Source: Rhizaria sp. SCN 62-66
Lineage: Eukaryota; Rhizaria, unplaced
Direction: 5' to 3'
Assembly: GCA_001724265.1 (NCBI GenBank)
Contig: MEDY01000076.1
Location: forward strand, 62,001 to 126,000
DNA: 64,000 nucleotides
The notes under the pieces were generated by a model, which had not been told where the DNA came from, searched no databases, and saw only the letters and a list, made by a program, of their open reading frames with translations. Position numbers and translations under genes: made by a program. Below, piece after piece: positions 1 to 11,202 of the stretch (position 1 is its first letter; every line of letters starts with the position of its first letter).

Positions 1-50
1 CCTGGCTGGCTCGAGTCCGCGACAGGCGCTCAGTGGGTCAGTCGGCTCAT

Positions 51-587
51 TTACTTGGTGGACTTCTTGGCGGCAGCCTTCTTGGTCTTGGGGGCAGCCT
101 TGGCAGCAGCCTTGGCCTTGGTGGCCTCAGCGGACTCCAGGGCAGCACGCTCCTTCTGGACGGCCTTGACGGGCGCGGACGATGCTAAATTGGGAGACAA
201 AACCAGGACGGGAAGAGAAAGCAAAATAGAGAAAGATAGAAGATGGTGAGTGACGCGTATATATGACAGAGCGGGGTCAGGAGGTTGGCGTGGGTGAGAG
301 AGCGAAAGGGCGGGAGGAAAGGGACAGTTGGGGTGAGAAGAGTGAGCGGTCCAGCGAGGCGTCTAGAGAAGGTTTGAAGGGAACGTACCGCTGGCGGACA
401 GCGGAGGCGCAGAGGGAGCCACCGTAGGCGCGGGAGACGGAGCGCTTGCGCTTGGCAAGGGACTTGTACTCGAAGGGGTGCCGAGGAACTGCATGGCGAG
501 GCGGCCGCCGGGGGTGCGGACGACGCAACGCTTGTTGGAGACGGTGTTGTACGACTTGCGACGGAGGAAGGTGATGCGCTGAACCAT
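51..587 (-). CDS. RPL34: Ribosomal protein eL34 with two internal gaps
   Basis: Exons at 587-389 and 184-51, intron 388-185 (gtacgt...ttag). The start MVQRITFLRRKSYNTVSNKR, then RTPGG, is the eL34 N-terminus; a second conserved block, EYKSLAKRKRSVSRAYGGS, follows, and the lysine/alanine-rich tail ends KKAAAKKSTK. eL34 is a large-subunit cytosolic ribosomal protein. Oddly, the conserved middle block lies in a different frame from both ends. Near 477 about 20 residues are missing, where relatives carry a CxxC segment. At the start of exon 2 about 8 more are missing (the family's FLIEEQKI-like stretch). The two gaps compensate: spliced from this ATG the frame stays open for 110 residues, but the middle of some 30 residues reads as unrelated Ser/Pro/Ala sequence. 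It could be a decayed copy, an assembly fault, or a gene needing correction in the RNA. A 5'UTR acceptor (ttag, about 594) may precede the ATG. Family identity is firm; functionality is not. Confidence 0.8.
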
Positions 588-1085
588 TCTGACCTAAGCG
601 CGGGACAGCAAGCAACGACGGAGTAGCGGGGCGAGAAGAGTGGGGTGTAGGGCGGTGAGCGAGGTGGACTCCGGGGGTCTCAAGCGAGGTGTAGCGCGTC
701 TGCGCGGATTTGTCTTCCAAACGCAGGAGAATATGTTATCATAACAATGCGATACATTAACCACATCTTTAAAAGTCGATCGATGCCCTCGGGAGGAACA
801 CTTTTCGTGTCGCCCTCGACCCCGCAACTCCCACCCGCGGCCTAACTTCTGGGACCTCACGGTTCCTAAAAAGTCGGTCGCGAGTGACCGCGACATCACA
901 ATTTTGACTCGCATCAAACCGTTTCTAACTTGACCCTGCTTTAAAATCTACTTATATGAAAATGATACTATTTCTTCCAGAATATCAATTGAAATTAAAG
1001 TCTGCAGCAATTTGTGTTATTGCATGAACGGTCTCAAATGTGAAGATATACGCCCTGATTTGTATTGACCCAGGGACTTAAAGCG
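588..1085. promoter_or_regulatory. Divergent intergenic region, eL34 / amidotransferase
   Basis: This 498-base stretch lies between two genes transcribed away from each other, so it should contain both promoters. The part next to eL34 is GC-rich and probably holds a 5'UTR intron ending just before the eL34 ATG. The right half (about 930-1080) is AT-rich. I see no convincing TATA box or other named element. Confidence 0.4.
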
Positions 1086-2989
1086 ATGCTTCGAGCCTCT
1101 CTCAGAAGGCTCTCTAGTCTCTCACCAACGCTGGCGCAGGCAAAGAACGCAACAAACCCCAACGCGTTGCGCTTTCTCGTAGTCGACAGCTACACCAAGG
1201 CAGGTCGCGACGACTTGACTCGGCACGGGGCTTCAACAGCAGGTACGCATTAGAGTCTTCATTCACTTGAACTCAACTTGGACATAAAACAATACAGCAA
1301 AGATAGGCACGAATCAATCTGATACTCACAAAGCTATTGTTTTACTGCGTCCTCTACACCATAGGCGAGTTATACGCTCGTTTGCTCAGGGATGTCTCGC
1401 CAATTGCCCCGATCATCGACATCTACTACCCCTCCGACCTCTTCGAGTCTACTACAACAAACAACAACAACAGCACGAACATCACAACTAACACGTCGAC
1501 CGCTGGGATTACTTCCAGCAGCATTGGTTCTGCTGCGAACGCGTCGTTTTGCTGCCCGACAGCGTCCTACACCAGCTTGAACACCGCCGCCGCCTCGAAT
1601 AGCCCCACTGTCCCTGGCTCTTTCTCCGCCTCAGCCTTAGCCTCAGCCTCTCCCAGCCTCTCGCAACACCCCGCCCCCGCGCTGCCCGACCTCTCATCGT
1701 ACGCCGGCGTCGCGTGGACGGGCTGCTCTCTCAGCATCACCTCCGAGCCGCTCGACCCCCGCGTGGAATTCCAGCTCTCCCTCGCCCGCAAGGCCTTCGC
1801 CGCCGGAGTCCCGCAGTTCGGATCGTGCTGGGCGCTCCAGGTCGCCGCCGTCGCCGCGGGCGCGCGCTGCCGGCCTGCGCGCAAGGGCCGCGAGATGGGC
1901 TTCGGCCGCAGTGTCACGCTGACTGCAGCCGGGGCGCGACACGGCATGTACCAGGGCAAGAAGGAGATCAAGGAGAAGTCTGGTGACACTGCAACAACAG
2001 CAGCAACACCATTACCACGAACAACAACAGCAACGATAACGGCCAAAGAGGGCGCTGCTGACTGGAGTGACGGGCGGAAGACTGTGTTTGACGTCTACGA
2101 GAGCCACGAAGACGAGGTTGACCCACAGTCACTTAGCCGTCTAAGTACCACTTCGGGGCCCGACCACGCCCGCGTGACCGTGCTCGCCGGGAACGACTGG
2201 TCGCCAGTTCAGGCCGCCGAGGTGACCGTGGGCAGGGGCACGTTCTGGGGCGTCCAGTACCACCCCGAGTATGACCTGAAGGAGCTGGCGATGCTGGTCA
2301 ACGCGCGCGTCGATAAGCTCGTGAAGATGGGCTTTTTCGCAAACCGCGCGGGCGCGGAAGAGTACATCAGGGAGCTGATGGCCGTGTATGAGGTGGCGGA
2401 CACAACGGCACCGCTGGCGCAGGCCGTGCGGAACGAGCTCGCACTCAGCCTTGTGCACCATAGCCCAAACCATAATAACAGTAACAACAACAGCAACGGA
2501 GGCCACATCAACAACAACCACGGCACGCTTGCTGCTCATGACACGGCTGCGAATGCAAATGCGAGTGCTAGTGCGAATGCGGGTGGCAGTGGTCGCAACG
2601 TGAGTGTGAGTCTGGAGGAGAGCGAGAGGATGGCCCGCAGTGAACGGCTACGGGTGGTCAAGCACTTGCTGTGGAAGTACGGCATCAGCGAAGACGTGCT
2701 CGATCACAGTATCCGCACGGCTGAGGTCAAGAACTGGGTCAGCAAGCTCGTTATCCCGCATTATGAGTCCATCAACAACAACAACAACAACAACAACATC
2801 AGCAACGTCAACAAGAGCACTTACACCAACTCAGAGGGACAGAACCAGAGCGTCAAGCCGAGAGTGTTTGCAGGTTCGGCAACGGGCACAACAAGCGGCA
2901 GGGCAACTGAAAGCGGGCGCGGCAGCGACGGGCGGGACCAACAGCAGCTGCTGCAGCAGCAGCAAGCAATCAAGCGGACGGGGTATTGA
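1086..2989 (+). CDS. Class-I glutamine amidotransferase domain protein
   Basis: Two exons, 1086-1242 and 1365-2989 (intron gtacgc...atag), encode 593 residues. The fold reads VVDSYTKAG... ELYARLL... IDIYYPSD, then YAGVAWTGCSLSI, the nucleophile segment FGSCWALQ (Cys about 207) and GVQYHPEYD (His about 352, Glu about 354), the class-I GATase triad that releases ammonia from glutamine. No synthetase domain is attached, so the acceptor is unknown; GMP-synthase-type GATases are the nearest resemblance. The first 25 residues are rich in Arg, Ser and Leu without acidic residues, which suggests mitochondrial import. Asn/Thr/Ser-rich insertions sit at about residues 70-140, at 275-310, and through the tail beyond the domain. 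The elbow normally reads GxCxG, but here the last Gly is Ala. The ATG at 1086 is the first in the exon frame. Gamma-glutamyl hydrolase-like activity is an alternative. Confidence 0.8.
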
Positions 2990-3338
2990 GAGACAGCGAG
3001 GTCACTCAAAGCGGGAAGATACACACTGATGGATCATTTGAAGAAGACTAATAACGACTAGATAACGAAAAGCACAATCTAAAACCGGAATACACAACTT
3101 TCACCGCGATTGATGATTTACACGTAAAATTGTGCCTGGTTTTGTTAAAAACTGGGTCGAGCCGTTTGCTGACGAGTGGGATTCTGCACTATGGCTGACT
3201 TAGAAGATATGTACAGCCTCGTATCATTTGCCCCAGAAGATATAATTAAAGAATTATGCTCATAATAGAACTTAATATTTGGTGTTGTTTGTACAGTTTA
3301 AACCAACGAGTTATTTGTAGTTTTCCAGTGGTTTTCAC
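2990..3338. other. Intergenic spacer before COG4
   Basis: These 349 bases separate two genes on the same strand. They are AT-rich and should hold the amidotransferase 3' end and the COG4 promoter. An ATTAAA lies near 3244, but it is only about 90 bases before the COG4 ATG, so I do not call it a polyadenylation signal. Confidence 0.4.
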
Positions 3339-5702
3339 ATGGACTCGTTCCTCTCCGCCTCGCACCCGCGTCCGGCTGCCCAGGCCTCGCTGCTGCCCTT
3401 CCACGCATCCTCCCCGTCCCACGGCGCGCTCTCCGATGACGCCCCGCTCACAAAGGACGAGCTCCTTGCGCAAATTCGCGCCACACAGGCGGAGCAGAGC
3501 CGCATCGACGATGATATCGCGCACCTGCTCCTTGACAAGGCGCAGCTAGACCGCGCCGTCGAGGTCCTGGCGCTGCAACGGCCGCTCACGGCCTCAGAGG
3601 CCGCCGCGGTCCACGACGCGCCTTTTACGCCACCCGCTGCGTCTGCCGGCGCGGCCTCGGCGGCCGCCCGTGAGACGACCGTGAGCAGCAGCAACGCGGA
3701 GCTGTTCCGCGACCTGCCCCCCGACGAGGCCTTCTCTGCACTGCACACGGCCGCGCTGCGCGTCGCGCGCCGCGTGGCCACCAGCAGCGCCACGGCCAGG
3801 GAGCTCTCGCGCAAGGTGCGCGACATCGACCTGGCGCAGCTGCGGCTCTCGGCCACCGTGACGCGGGTCGAGGCCGTCCTCGCCCTACACAGCCTCATCC
3901 AGGTCCGTCATTTCTTCCTCATATAAAATAACACGAGATATCTCTCTCGAACTAATATCTACAAGTCTATAACTTGACAAAGAAGTATTTTGTTATACTT
4001 TGATTTTATATTTCATGTTTTAATTTCTAAATCCTCTTTTTGTACTCACAAATATTCTCTTTAATTCTTTCTCTGGGATCGTATCTTCCAGGACACGCAA
4101 GACGCGTGTGCGCGCAACGATTACCCGCGCGCCGCCATGCTCATCAACGAGGCCCTGCGCGAGCGCACCCCTTTGCATAACGACCCCACGTACGATGTTT
4201 TGCTCACGCTCGAGCAGCAGGTCAAAAAGGCGCTGCAACAGCAGTTCCAGGCGGCTGAGTCGCTGTTTCTGCAGTGCCACCACTCCGACCGCGAGAAGGA
4301 GGCCAAGTGCGCGCGCGTGCTCGAGGCCTCCGCGTTGCTGCTCTACGTAGACCTTGCGCATGACGGGTTGGAGGCCTACTGCCGCGCCGTGGCCCGCTTC
4401 ATCGTCCTGTCGCTGCGCGAGCGCGGCTTGACTTTGGACAGCCTGCCCGCGGACGCCGTGATCAACACCACCGACGTGCTCTCGTCGATCCTCCAGGAGG
4501 TCCTGTCCTCCCTCGAGAAGCACCAGGGCGCGGTCCAGCAGTGCTTTGGCCCCGGCGCGCATTATCGTCTCTCTGTCGTCTTGATGGCGCTTGCGGACGA
4601 GGTTGGCGCGCCCGTGGTCAAGCGTTACATCGATCAGCGCGAAGTCGCAACGCTGTCTACGCGTGCGCGCACCAAGCCTGAGGGACTGGCTACTGCGCTG
4701 CGACTCAACGAGGACCCTGCGGCGGCGGCGCGTGCGAGCGCGGCCGTACAGCAGTCGGTCGCCGGTCTACTCGTGCGGCAGTATCCGTCGATGGCGAGCG
4801 TGGACAAGCTCGTCGACGAGCTGGCGTTCATGTCCTGCGAGTGCGAGATCTTTAAGCTCAACTTTCTCACCGTGCAGGAGCGGTCAAAGGTCAGCTTTAT
4901 CAAGGCTGCCAACGCTGAGGCGGCCGCCAACGCTCAAGCCGCCAGCAACAGCAGCAGCAACAACGCAGATACCACGAACACCACGGCGAGCGCGAGCGCG
5001 ACTAACAACAATGATGACGCGTATCAGCCGCGGCCTGGCGACAGCTCGCGGCTGCGCTGCCTGCCGCCCCAGGCGTCGACTCAGGTGCAACGACTCGCGG
5101 CGGCTTACGGCTTCGGCCCTCTGGCCACTGCAGCCAGCGCGCGCGCGCAGCAACAGCAACAACAGCAGCAGCAGAACGGCGCCCTGAGCGCGTGCGTGGA
5201 CGACTTGATGCTGCACTATGTCAGCATCGAGAAGTGGTTCCTCGAGAGCAACATCGTCCGCGCCATCAAGACCGACAAGCACCCCGGGACTTTCCCCTTC
5301 ATGGCGGCGGCGCAGCAGCACCAGTCAGGTTCGCAGTCAGCACATCAGCAGCAGCAGCAGCAGCAGGTGCAGGCGGGCAACCTGACTCGCGAGTCGCTCA
5401 TCGCCCGGTTCAGCCAGTCTCTGACCTCAACCGTGGCCGAAGACGTGTTTTACATCCTGCGCAAGTGCGGTGAGCGCGCCGTCAGCACGTGCTCGGTCCT
5501 GGCCGCGGGCGCCGTGCTGGAGGACGTCAATACGATTCTGGCGACACAGGTGCAGCAGCACTTCCTGGGGGTGCTGGGTCGGTACGGGACGTACTACGGA
5601 CAGGGCCGGCCCGCCGAGGAGCTCGCGAACGCCATCGGGCTCACTGTCGGCGGCGCGCTGCCCCCGCCGGAGCCCGGGACCACCGCCAACGCCGGGCAAG
5701 CG

Positions 5703-5734
<32 letters not shown>

Positions 5735-6706
5735 GGGTAGCGCGGGAAGCGGGATGAGTGCGCTCGTGCGCGATGCGGCGCTGGCGTTGACTGCGGTGGA
5801 CGACAGCATGACCAAGACGCAGCTGATCTGGGAAGGGCGCGTGCTCGTCTGCATCAACAACGTTGCCGCGTGCGCCACACACACCAGCACACTGCGTGAG
5901 CACTTGCTGAAGCTGTGCCAGATCATGGCCGACACGTCGCGCACGGTCATCATCAACTCGCTCGACGCGCTTACGAGTAGCGCCAACGAGTTTACAGCGC
6001 TGCACAAGAAGGCCGTGCACATGGTGGCCGCGACCATCACGCCCAGGCTCAAGCCGCTCATCGAGAAGCTCGCGAATACCAACTATGCAGTCGACGAGAG
6101 GCAGTTCCAAGGTACGCTCGCTTCACAACACACAGTTTACTCGCGATTTATATGTTGGTGTTTGTTTATATCAACTGTGACTAACGTTGTATTGATTTAT
6201 TTCCTTGTTTTTCTGTTTTGCATTTGTTTTGCTATCGATCTATAGCGCTTTCGATGTCGGACCCGTGGGTGGGCTCGTTCTTCACCACTCTCTCGGCGGA
6301 GACATCCATCTTGCGCGCGTGCCTCGGCGACCTGTCCCTCGAACTCTTTCTCTCCGCGATCCTCAACTTCACCGTGCGCCGCGTCGAGTCCTGCGTGCTG
6401 CAGAAGCGTTTCTCGCTCTGGGGCGGGCTGCAAATCGACAAAGACATCCGCGCCCTGCTGTCGTTGTGCTCCCGGCACCTCGAGTCCAACATCGGTGTGC
6501 GCGACAAGTTCGCGCGCCTGCTGCAAACTGCCAGCGTGCTGCAGGTCGAACGCGTCGTCGAGCTCTCGCAGCTGCTCTCGGACGGCGCGGGCGGCTTCGG
6601 CAAGGACTGGCGGCTCACCGAGGCTGAGGTGCGCAAGGTGTTGGCGCTACGGGTTGACTTGTCGCAGGCGGAGATTGCGCAGTTTAAGGTCAGCAGGCAC
6701 ATGTGA
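3339..6706 (+). CDS. COG4: Conserved oligomeric Golgi complex subunit 4
   Basis: Three exons (3339-3902, 4092-6111, 6246-6706; introns begin gtccgt and gtacgc) encode 1014 residues. COG4 belongs to lobe A of the COG tether, which directs retrograde vesicles within the Golgi. Evidence is colinear similarity to animal COG4. An N-terminal coiled coil (about residues 35-80) is followed by the VRDIDLAQLRL-like segment, FGPGAHYRLSVVLMAL, VVKRYIDQRE, EDVFYILRKCGERA, LVCINNVAACATH, SDPWVGSFFTTL, RFSLWGGLQIDKDIRALL and the C-terminal RDKFARLLQTASVLQVERV plus WRLTEAEVRKVLALRVDL. The family is usually near 790 residues; the excess is low complexity: Ala/Ser/Asn around 4914-5020, polyQ at about 5148-5175 and 5345-5367, and polyGly near 5704-5740. 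All three exons join in frame at GT-AG sites. No key region looks lost. Confidence 0.93.
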
Positions 6707-7013
6707 GTGCTGAAGTAAACAAAGCTCTCTTCAGTTGATTGACTGCTTTGCTGTGCATTTATCAGGCAGATGCGATTGACGACTGTGCATCTGCATTCTA
6801 TTTCATATCAGAGTCTTTTTTATATTAGATATTGTATTAAGCTTACAGCTATATGTGGCATTGTTTATATTGTACGCACATTATTACAAAAAAATTACCA
6901 TCAACAGAATACAGAACTACATTACACGACATCTGAATATCCCATTGTCACCCTACGGTTATGAACACGAACTGAACGGCGATTGCTTTACGGTGATTGC
7001 TTTGCTTGATTGT
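6707..7013. other. Convergent intergenic spacer
   Basis: This 307-base AT-rich spacer lies between the stop codons of COG4 (+) and aminoacylase-1 (-), so it holds only 3' ends. I see no clear AATAAA on either strand and no RNA gene. Confidence 0.4.
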
Positions 7014-9175
7014 TTACTCAGAGCATTTACTGGCACAGCCACTGTTGGCGTCCATTGAGGTCAAGTCCTGAATGATGTGCTCAAACACTTCGATGCCACG
7101 CACAAACGTGTACTTGTTCAGCCTGCGACAAGACAACAGTAGCGAAGAACGTAATACATTCGAGTATAAATGAGAAATAGAATATGGAAATTGTACCAAA
7201 AGCGATCGATCAAGAGATGCAAATGGGATCATGTTATGATTAAGAAATATGCCAACATATAACCGCTTATGTGTTGTTTTGTGATGATTATAGCATACCT
7301 CTCGTCGTTCTCGTGGAGCAGAATGGGCTGGTTGACGATCGGACTGAAGCCGATCACCGGCAGCCCCGCGACGTTGCGCAGATACCGCCCGTCGGTCGCC
7401 GCGGGGAAGATCTGCGGCTCCAGCGGCATCCCAGCGCGCTCGCAGGCCTGCTGGAACACCCCCCAGTAGGGGTTCTTGGTGGGGTCAGTGGCCGTGGCGT
7501 TGTTGACCTTTGACTTGACCACGAACTGGAACTCGACGCCCGGTTCCAGCCAGCCGCGAATCATCTCCTCGAACTCGTCCAGGTTGATGTGCGGGGGGAC
7601 GCGGATGTCAAAACCGGCATGGGCTTCGGGAGGGACGACATTAAGGGCAAAGCTAGCGCCGTTGTCGGTCGTCATGCCGGCGCGAAGCATCGTCAGGTTC
7701 AGCGTCACCACGTCACCCAATTTCTGGAGGATATTCGCATCAAAGAAACAGGAGTTATACAGAGTGAGTAAATATTCCTCCTGCTATCATGCCAGACTTA
7801 AGGATACAGTCAAATCATACATTATGGTCCGCAGATATAACGAAGATATATCCCTTCTAGTGTTATGTTCAAGTGGACAAATTCACGATCTCAAAGCATT
7901 CGCAGACAGTCATCACGTTTTTGGAATATTTACTGCGACTCTATAGAGAAGAAATACGTACGACCGCGGACCCGTGCTTGCAGCCCGCGTGCCCCTTGAA
8001 CACGGCCTCCTGCTCACTGCGGTACTGCAAGAACTTGGTGACCGTGGCCAGCAACCTCTCCACGGCCGTGTTCTCGATGAACCGCGACGCGTGGCCGGTG
8101 CTGCCGGTAGCCAGCAGCCGCAGCCACCACACGGCGCGCTCGCCGTAGAAGGCAGTGGCCGTGGCGCTCTCGCTGGCGATGCCCTCGTCGAGCGCGAAGC
8201 CGATGTTGAGGGCTTTGAGCTCGTCGCTGACGACCCACTTGGCCATGCCCAGAGTCCCGCCCATCTCTTCGTCGGGCTGCAGCGCGAAGTGCAGCGTGCG
8301 GCGCGGGACAAAACCGCGGGCCTTGAGGCGGCGCGCGGCCTCCAGGTGTTGGACGCACACGCACTTCATGTCCTGATTGTTTGTTGAGCGCAGTCACAGA
8401 AAGGAAGATAGAAAATTCGTGAAATAGAATAGAAACCAGGTAACATGAACGTATACAGAATATATATTTGCACAGTAATATTTTAAAACTATAAAAATGA
8501 CGAATATACATGGTACTTCGTATTGTCATTTGAATTAGTTGTTATATCTCACAAATTGGACGTTTTGATTAGAAGACGTACCTGGGCGCCGCGGGCGACG
8601 ATATCACCGTTATCGAGCTCCGTGGCGTCAAACGGGGGCAGCGACCAGCGCGAGGCGTCCGCGGGCACGACATCGTAGTGCGAGTTGAGTAAGATGGAGG
8701 GAAGCTCGGGCTCAGTGCCCTGCCAAGTTGCGACGAAGACGGGGTAACCCTTGGTGAACTCGTGGGTCTGGTATGTGAGACCGATGGCCTCGCACTGGGC
8801 GGACAGAAACGCCACCGCGGCGGCAGAGGGGCCCGACGGGCCGTCGGAGGTGACCGTGGGGATGCGCAGGAACGCCTTGAAGTTGTCGACGGCGGCGGTG
8901 TCGTCTGCGGTCAGGGTCTTGACCGGAAGCTTCGCGTCGAAGTCGGCCTGCGTGAAGGCGGATGAGGCCATGTTGATCCTGAAGTCTTTGATACTCGGTG
9001 CCTTGGACAAGCTGGATGACGAGAAAATGCGCTTTACGACCGCGGTTGCTGTGGTCGACGTGTGCAGAGCGTTTGATGACGCGCTTGCAGAGATTTGGAA
9101 AGGGGACGTGAGTGCGAGCGAACGCGAAAAGATACGGTTCAGAGAGTGTGTGGCAAGCTTCTGGGTACCGAGCAT
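7014..9175 (-). CDS. ACY1: Aminoacylase-1 (N-acyl-L-amino-acid amidohydrolase)
   Basis: Four exons read leftwards (9175-8582, 8372-7962, 7723-7299, 7122-7014) encode 512 residues. This M20-family zinc enzyme removes acyl groups from N-acyl amino acids (EC 3.5.1.14). Metal and catalytic segments are all present: LLNSHYDVVP (ligand His and Asp), VARGAQ|D with the bridging Asp as first codon of exon 2, PDEEMGG (catalytic base and ligand Glu), ALDEGIAS, TGHASRF, and LLHENDER with the final His ligand. The NVVPPEAHAGFDIRV and FPAATDGRYLRNV segments match animal ACY1. Animal enzymes have about 408 residues; the extra length is N-terminal, about 68 Ser/Arg/Thr-rich residues with few acidic ones before an internal ATG (8971-8969). 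I infer a mitochondrial presequence, or alternative starts giving 512- and 444-residue forms. Divergent from the nicotinamidase gene. Confidence 0.93.
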
Positions 9176-9871
9176 GCACAAGGTGTCACGCTAAAGCTAA
9201 CACGCGGCGCTGTATGCCAGGTTGGAATCGTGGTAGGCGTTTGACGACGGTTGGAAAAGGGTTTATGAGGAGGGGTGTGAGAAAGAGCGACGCGCTTTGG
9301 GAACGAGAGGATATCACGAGCCCAACGCGGTTTGACGGTTTAACATCATCGACATACGATACACGGAAGCTCATTTGCCGAGTTTGTAACCGAGTATGAA
9401 CTGAATGCGAGAGTTGGCGGATTGGAGGTGAAGATACTGGAAAGCCGGATGTGTTTGGTTGGGGCTGGGCGACGTCATCTCTCAAGGCTGTTTCGGTTTA
9501 TCATATTCTCGACTGACATAGGCCAGGTTACCCAGTGTTATTTTGCAACAAAGAATTCGCGCGATGCAAGTATGAATATAAAATCCGAACTTCTGTTGAC
9601 GGTCATTTGAGTGGAGATCGGCCGATGCCTTTGCTGTTGAACTCAGCCGACTCAGCCAGCCACAAAGCGAACGCTCTTCGAATGGCCCACTTCTATCCAT
9701 ATTTCACTTGGAAAATGGCCTACATTGAGGGTGAAAATTTGATATGTTGTAGAGACGTCTTGTAGCTACCCACTACCCACTGCTTACGCAACTATTCTTT
9801 TCATGTATCTGTCTGTTGTAATCCCAGAACCAAGACCCCAGCTTTAAACGCGTGCACATCGTTGCCGAGCT
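9176..9871. promoter_or_regulatory. Divergent promoter region, ACY1 / nicotinamidase
   Basis: About 690 bases separate two genes pointing away from each other. The DNA is less GC-rich than the flanking exons. A TATAAAA lies near 9573 on the plus strand, roughly 300 bases before the nicotinamidase ATG, too far for a confident TATA box unless the 5'UTR is long. No other element is recognised. Confidence 0.35.
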
Positions 9872-11202
9872 ATGCAAGCTGTGCCGCAGCGTCGAGGTGT
9901 TGCCTTGATCGTTGTTGACGTGCAGAATGATTTTATGCTGCCATCCGGCGCCCTGTCCGTGAAGGGCGCTGAAGAGGTACGCAGTTATGCATGTCATTAT
10001 TCCTCTTTTCCCACCAGTGAATGGCGACGTGGACAGCAATGTAATGTTGTCTCTCGGCCTCTCTGTCTCATCTATGAAACAACTGCAGCAAATCGTAAGA
10101 TATCGTTTTATTAACATCACATATGCGTTAATTTGCCCTTGGTTTGTTTTTGCGTCTAGATCTTGCCAGAAATCAAGTCTATGCGTCAATTGCCGTTCAC
10201 CACCGTGGTATACACCCAGGACTTCCACCCGCCAGGCCACGTCTCGTTCGCCGAAACGCACGGTATGCAGCCGTTTACAACCAAAAAACTGTGCAACGGC
10301 AGCGAGCAGATGCTGTGGCCGACGCACTGCGTGCAAGGGACCTACGGTGCCGAGTTCCACGCTGCGCTTGGCCTTCCGAACAATGACAGCGGCAACAACA
10401 CGACTACGAGCGACGCTGACACGGCTGTCAACGCAAGCACAGCTGTGAACGATGCCAACGGCAACGATAGCTTGATTGCGCTGCCTCCGCTTGCAGTGTT
10501 CTGTCCTCGCCACGCACAGTCACATGAACGTCAGCATCAACAACAGCAGCAACAACAGCAACAGCTGCAGCAACAACAGCGGCATGATGACGAGGATGGG
10601 AGTGATCACAAGACGTCTCGGAGCACGTCACAATGCGAGTACAGCTCACTGCCACGAGTCACGACCGCAGAGGTCTGCTGTGTGAACGTCAGCGCGAAGA
10701 AGATTGAGCTAGCGCACTCCGTCGTAGTCCGCAAAGGGCTACTTCAGCATGTCGACTCGTACAGGTACGACGGATAATTAATCACAATGATAGCCAATCT
10801 TGAACCGAACTCTATCCATGCCATTTTACTGAGAGTTGCGCACTTCTATCATCATTGGCTCACGTTATCGATGTTTAATGTATTTTTTGTGTTATGTTGC
10901 TCTTGTAAAGCGGTTTCTTCGACAACGACAAGACGACAGCGACCCCTCTGCAGTCATACCTGCAGTCGTCGCAAACGCCTATCTCCGCGTTGTACATCTG
11001 CGGCGTTGCCCTCGACTACTGCGTCGCGTACACGGCCATCGACGCAGCGAGTCTGGGCTACGACACGGCGGTCGTGCTCGATGCCTGCCGCGGAGTGAAC
11101 GAGGCCACGGTCGCCGCGATGCTCGCTACTATGAGGGAGGCGGGGGTCCGCGTCGTCACGGTCGCTGACGTCAGCAAGGAGATGGCCGCGGGACACGTGT
11201 GA
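9872..11202 (+). CDS. PNC1: Nicotinamidase (isochorismatase-family hydrolase)
   Basis: Exons 9872-9976, 10160-10764 and 10911-11202 encode 333 residues. The enzyme deamidates nicotinamide to nicotinate in NAD+ salvage (EC 3.5.1.19). Catalytic Asp16 lies in IVVDVQNDFMLPSGALSV. Metal ligands are Asp56 and His58 in YTQDFHPPGH and the His of LWPTHCVQGT. The catalytic Lys is in VVVRKGLL. VDSYS|GFFDN is created exactly at the exon 2-3 junction, which supports the splice, and the catalytic Cys is in VALDYCVAYTAIDA. Yeast Pnc1 has 216 residues. The excess is an insertion of about 110 residues between the metal site and the Lys, with an Asn/Thr-rich part and a polyQ tract (about 10534-10580). The insertion sits in what should be a surface loop, so activity is plausible. 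Ends in VADVSKEMAAGHV. Confidence 0.93.

Noticed and set aside
55-249. 64-codon plus-strand ORF at the left edge
   Set aside because: Antisense to the Lys/Ala-rich eL34 C-terminal exon.
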